Positions 4,163-5,178 of a stretch of DNA of 5,178 nucleotides are shown here, one piece after another. A model generated the notes under the pieces. It was given only the letters and a program-made list of their open reading frames with translations. It had not been told where the DNA came from and did not search any database. The stretch's first letter is position 1, and each line of letters begins with the position of its first letter. Origin of the DNA: Asaia bogorensis (lineage in GTDB: Bacteria; Pseudomonadota; Alphaproteobacteria; Acetobacterales; Acetobacteraceae); NCBI GenBank assembly GCA_945874515.1, contig CAMCHA010000219.1:1-5178 (forward strand). The letters run 5' to 3'. Both the position numbers and the translations under genes were made by a program.

Positions 4163-5178
4163 TTGCATGAGGCTAGTGATCTTTCGCGCGACGAGTTGAA
4201 CCATCCGCCGCAATTTTTTCGCGGCTACCTGCGAATTTCCGGCCCCTACTGGACTGGGCCGGGGCGCTGGCGGCCGCGCCTATTGACGGCGGCGCTTGCG
4301 CTCCTTGTCGTCGCCCAGGTTGCTCTTGCAATCCGGCTCAATGTCTGGAGCGCGGATCTATTCGATGCGCTGGAGCGGCGTTCAACCGACGGCACCATGC
4401 AGCAGATCGGTATTTTCGGCCTCATTGTGCTGGGCAACATGACCGTCAACACAGCGCATCTTGTTTTTCGGCGGCATCTGCAATTCGACTGGCGGCGCTG
4501 GCTGACCAAAAGGGTCATCGGCGACTGGATGGAAGATGCCCGTCATTATCAGGCGGACCTCATCCCCGGTGATCACGCCAATCCGGATGGGCGCATCGCA
4601 GAAGATGTTCGCATCGCCACGGAAGTCGCCATCGACCTAGCGTCCAGCCTATTCTACTGCATGCTCCTGCTTGTCACCTTCGTGGGCATCCTGTGGTCGC
4701 TGTCGGGTTGGGTTGAGGTGGCGGGCGTGCATGTGCCCGGGCATCTTGTTCTGCTCGCATTTGTCTATGCCGGCTTGGGCGCTGTTGTGGCCTTCTTCCT
4801 TGGCCGGCCGCTCGTGCGCGCCACGGACACGCGGCAGACGAACGAAGCCGATTTTCGCTTCGGCTTGGTGCGGGCGCATGAGAGCGGGGAGTCGATCGCT
4901 GTCGCACGCGGCGAACCGCTGGAACGCGAGCGCCTTGAGAGTGTCTTTGAAACCATCGCGCAATCCTGGCACGGCCAGTCCATGGGGCTAGCGCGGCTGA
5001 TGGCCTTTTCCTCCGGCTACGTGGCGCTCGCCGGGGTGCTTCCGATCCTTGTCGGCACGCCGCGTTTCCTTGACGGCACGCTTTCCCTCGGGCGGCTGAT
5101 GCAGTCCGGGCAGGCATTCCAGCAGGTGACGGCTGCCCTTTCCTGGCCGGTCGACAACTTGGCCCTGATCGCTAGCTG
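4163..5178 (+). CDS. SbmA/BacA/YddA-like ABC transporter, membrane domain, 3' truncated by window edge
   Basis: N-terminal membrane domain (ABC_membrane_2 / SbmA-BacA-like) of an inner-membrane transporter; relatives move peptides, cobalamin or other hydrophilic or lipid-like cargo. The frame is open to the last base, about 338 residues. In the YddA branch an ATP-binding domain follows the membrane domain and would lie beyond the edge; SbmA/BacA proper lack it. Visible family features, numbered from 4163, are FFRGYLRISGPYW (18-30), a first helix (about 40-60), LNVWSADLFDALE, WRRWLTKRVIGDW, HANPDGRIAEDVR (138-150), and the coupling-helix-like FRFGLVRAHESGESIAVARG (231-250). The start is unclear: no ATG lies in frame before the conserved N-terminus. 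TTG codons at 4148, 4157, 4163 and 4196 are the options; 4163 is chosen because of a weak GGAT about 10 bases upstream. The ATG at 4167 is out of frame and stops after 10 codons. It lies about 32 bases after the DUF3309 gene. Confidence 0.88.
   Translation, partial: MHEASDLSRDELNHPPQFFRGYLRISGPYWTGPGRWRPRLLTAALALLVVAQVALAIRLNVWSADLFDALERRSTDGTMQQIGIFGLIVLGNMTVNTAHLVFRRHLQFDWRRWLTKRVIGDWMEDARHYQADLIPGDHANPDGRIAEDVRIATEVAIDLASSLFYCMLLLVTFVGILWSLSGWVEVAGVHVPGHLVLLAFVYAGLGAVVAFFLGRPLVRATDTRQTNEADFRFGLVRAHESGESIAVARGEPLERERLESVFETIAQSWHGQSMGLARLMAFSSGYVALAGVLPILVGTPRFLDGTLSLGRLMQSGQAFQQVTAALSWPVDNLALIAS

Noticed and set aside
4674..5117. Minus-strand frame of 147 codons
   Set aside because: Arg/Ala/Pro-rich shadow of the ABC transporter frame, typical of GC-rich antisense.

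Overview
The window is about 5.2 kb of GC-rich chromosomal-type DNA, probably from an alphaproteobacterium. That placement is inferred from the protein styles (VIT family, SYLF, DUF883, DUF3309, SbmA/YddA-like transporter, very short membrane proteins) and from the FNR/FixK-type operator sequences; it is not proved by a marker gene. No rRNA, tRNA, CRISPR, transposase or phage structural gene was seen. Both ends cut through genes: an AI-2E family permease enters from the left and an ABC transporter runs off the right.

Layout. (1) 2-946, plus strand: the 3' part of an AI-2E family permease. (2) 1000-3247, minus strand: a probable operon read right to left. It holds an exported SYLF-domain protein, a DUF883/YqjD-like tail-anchored protein, a small two-helix membrane protein translationally close to it, and, after a 124-base gap, a VIT/CCC1-type iron/manganese transporter. 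The permease and the VIT gene converge on a 53-base gap with a weak hairpin. (3) 3248-3965: a mostly non-coding stretch with a perfect FNR-type box (TTGAT-N4-ATCAA), several inverted repeats, one 24-residue membrane protein gene on the minus strand with a GTG start, and a FixK/FNR-like site before the next gene. (4) 3966-4130, plus strand: a 54-residue DUF3309 protein. (5) from about 4163 to the right edge, plus strand: the membrane domain of an SbmA/BacA/YddA-like ABC transporter.

Every gene seen here encodes a membrane or exported protein, and several belong to families linked to stress or stationary phase in other bacteria. A reasonable inference is an envelope/metal-homeostasis stress locus, possibly oxygen-responsive. 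The oxygen link rests only on the two operator-like sequences. I did not find a clearly undescribed multi-gene system; the most interesting points are the two operator-like sites, the tiny GTG-start gene, and the hairpins in leaders and gaps of the SYLF operon.
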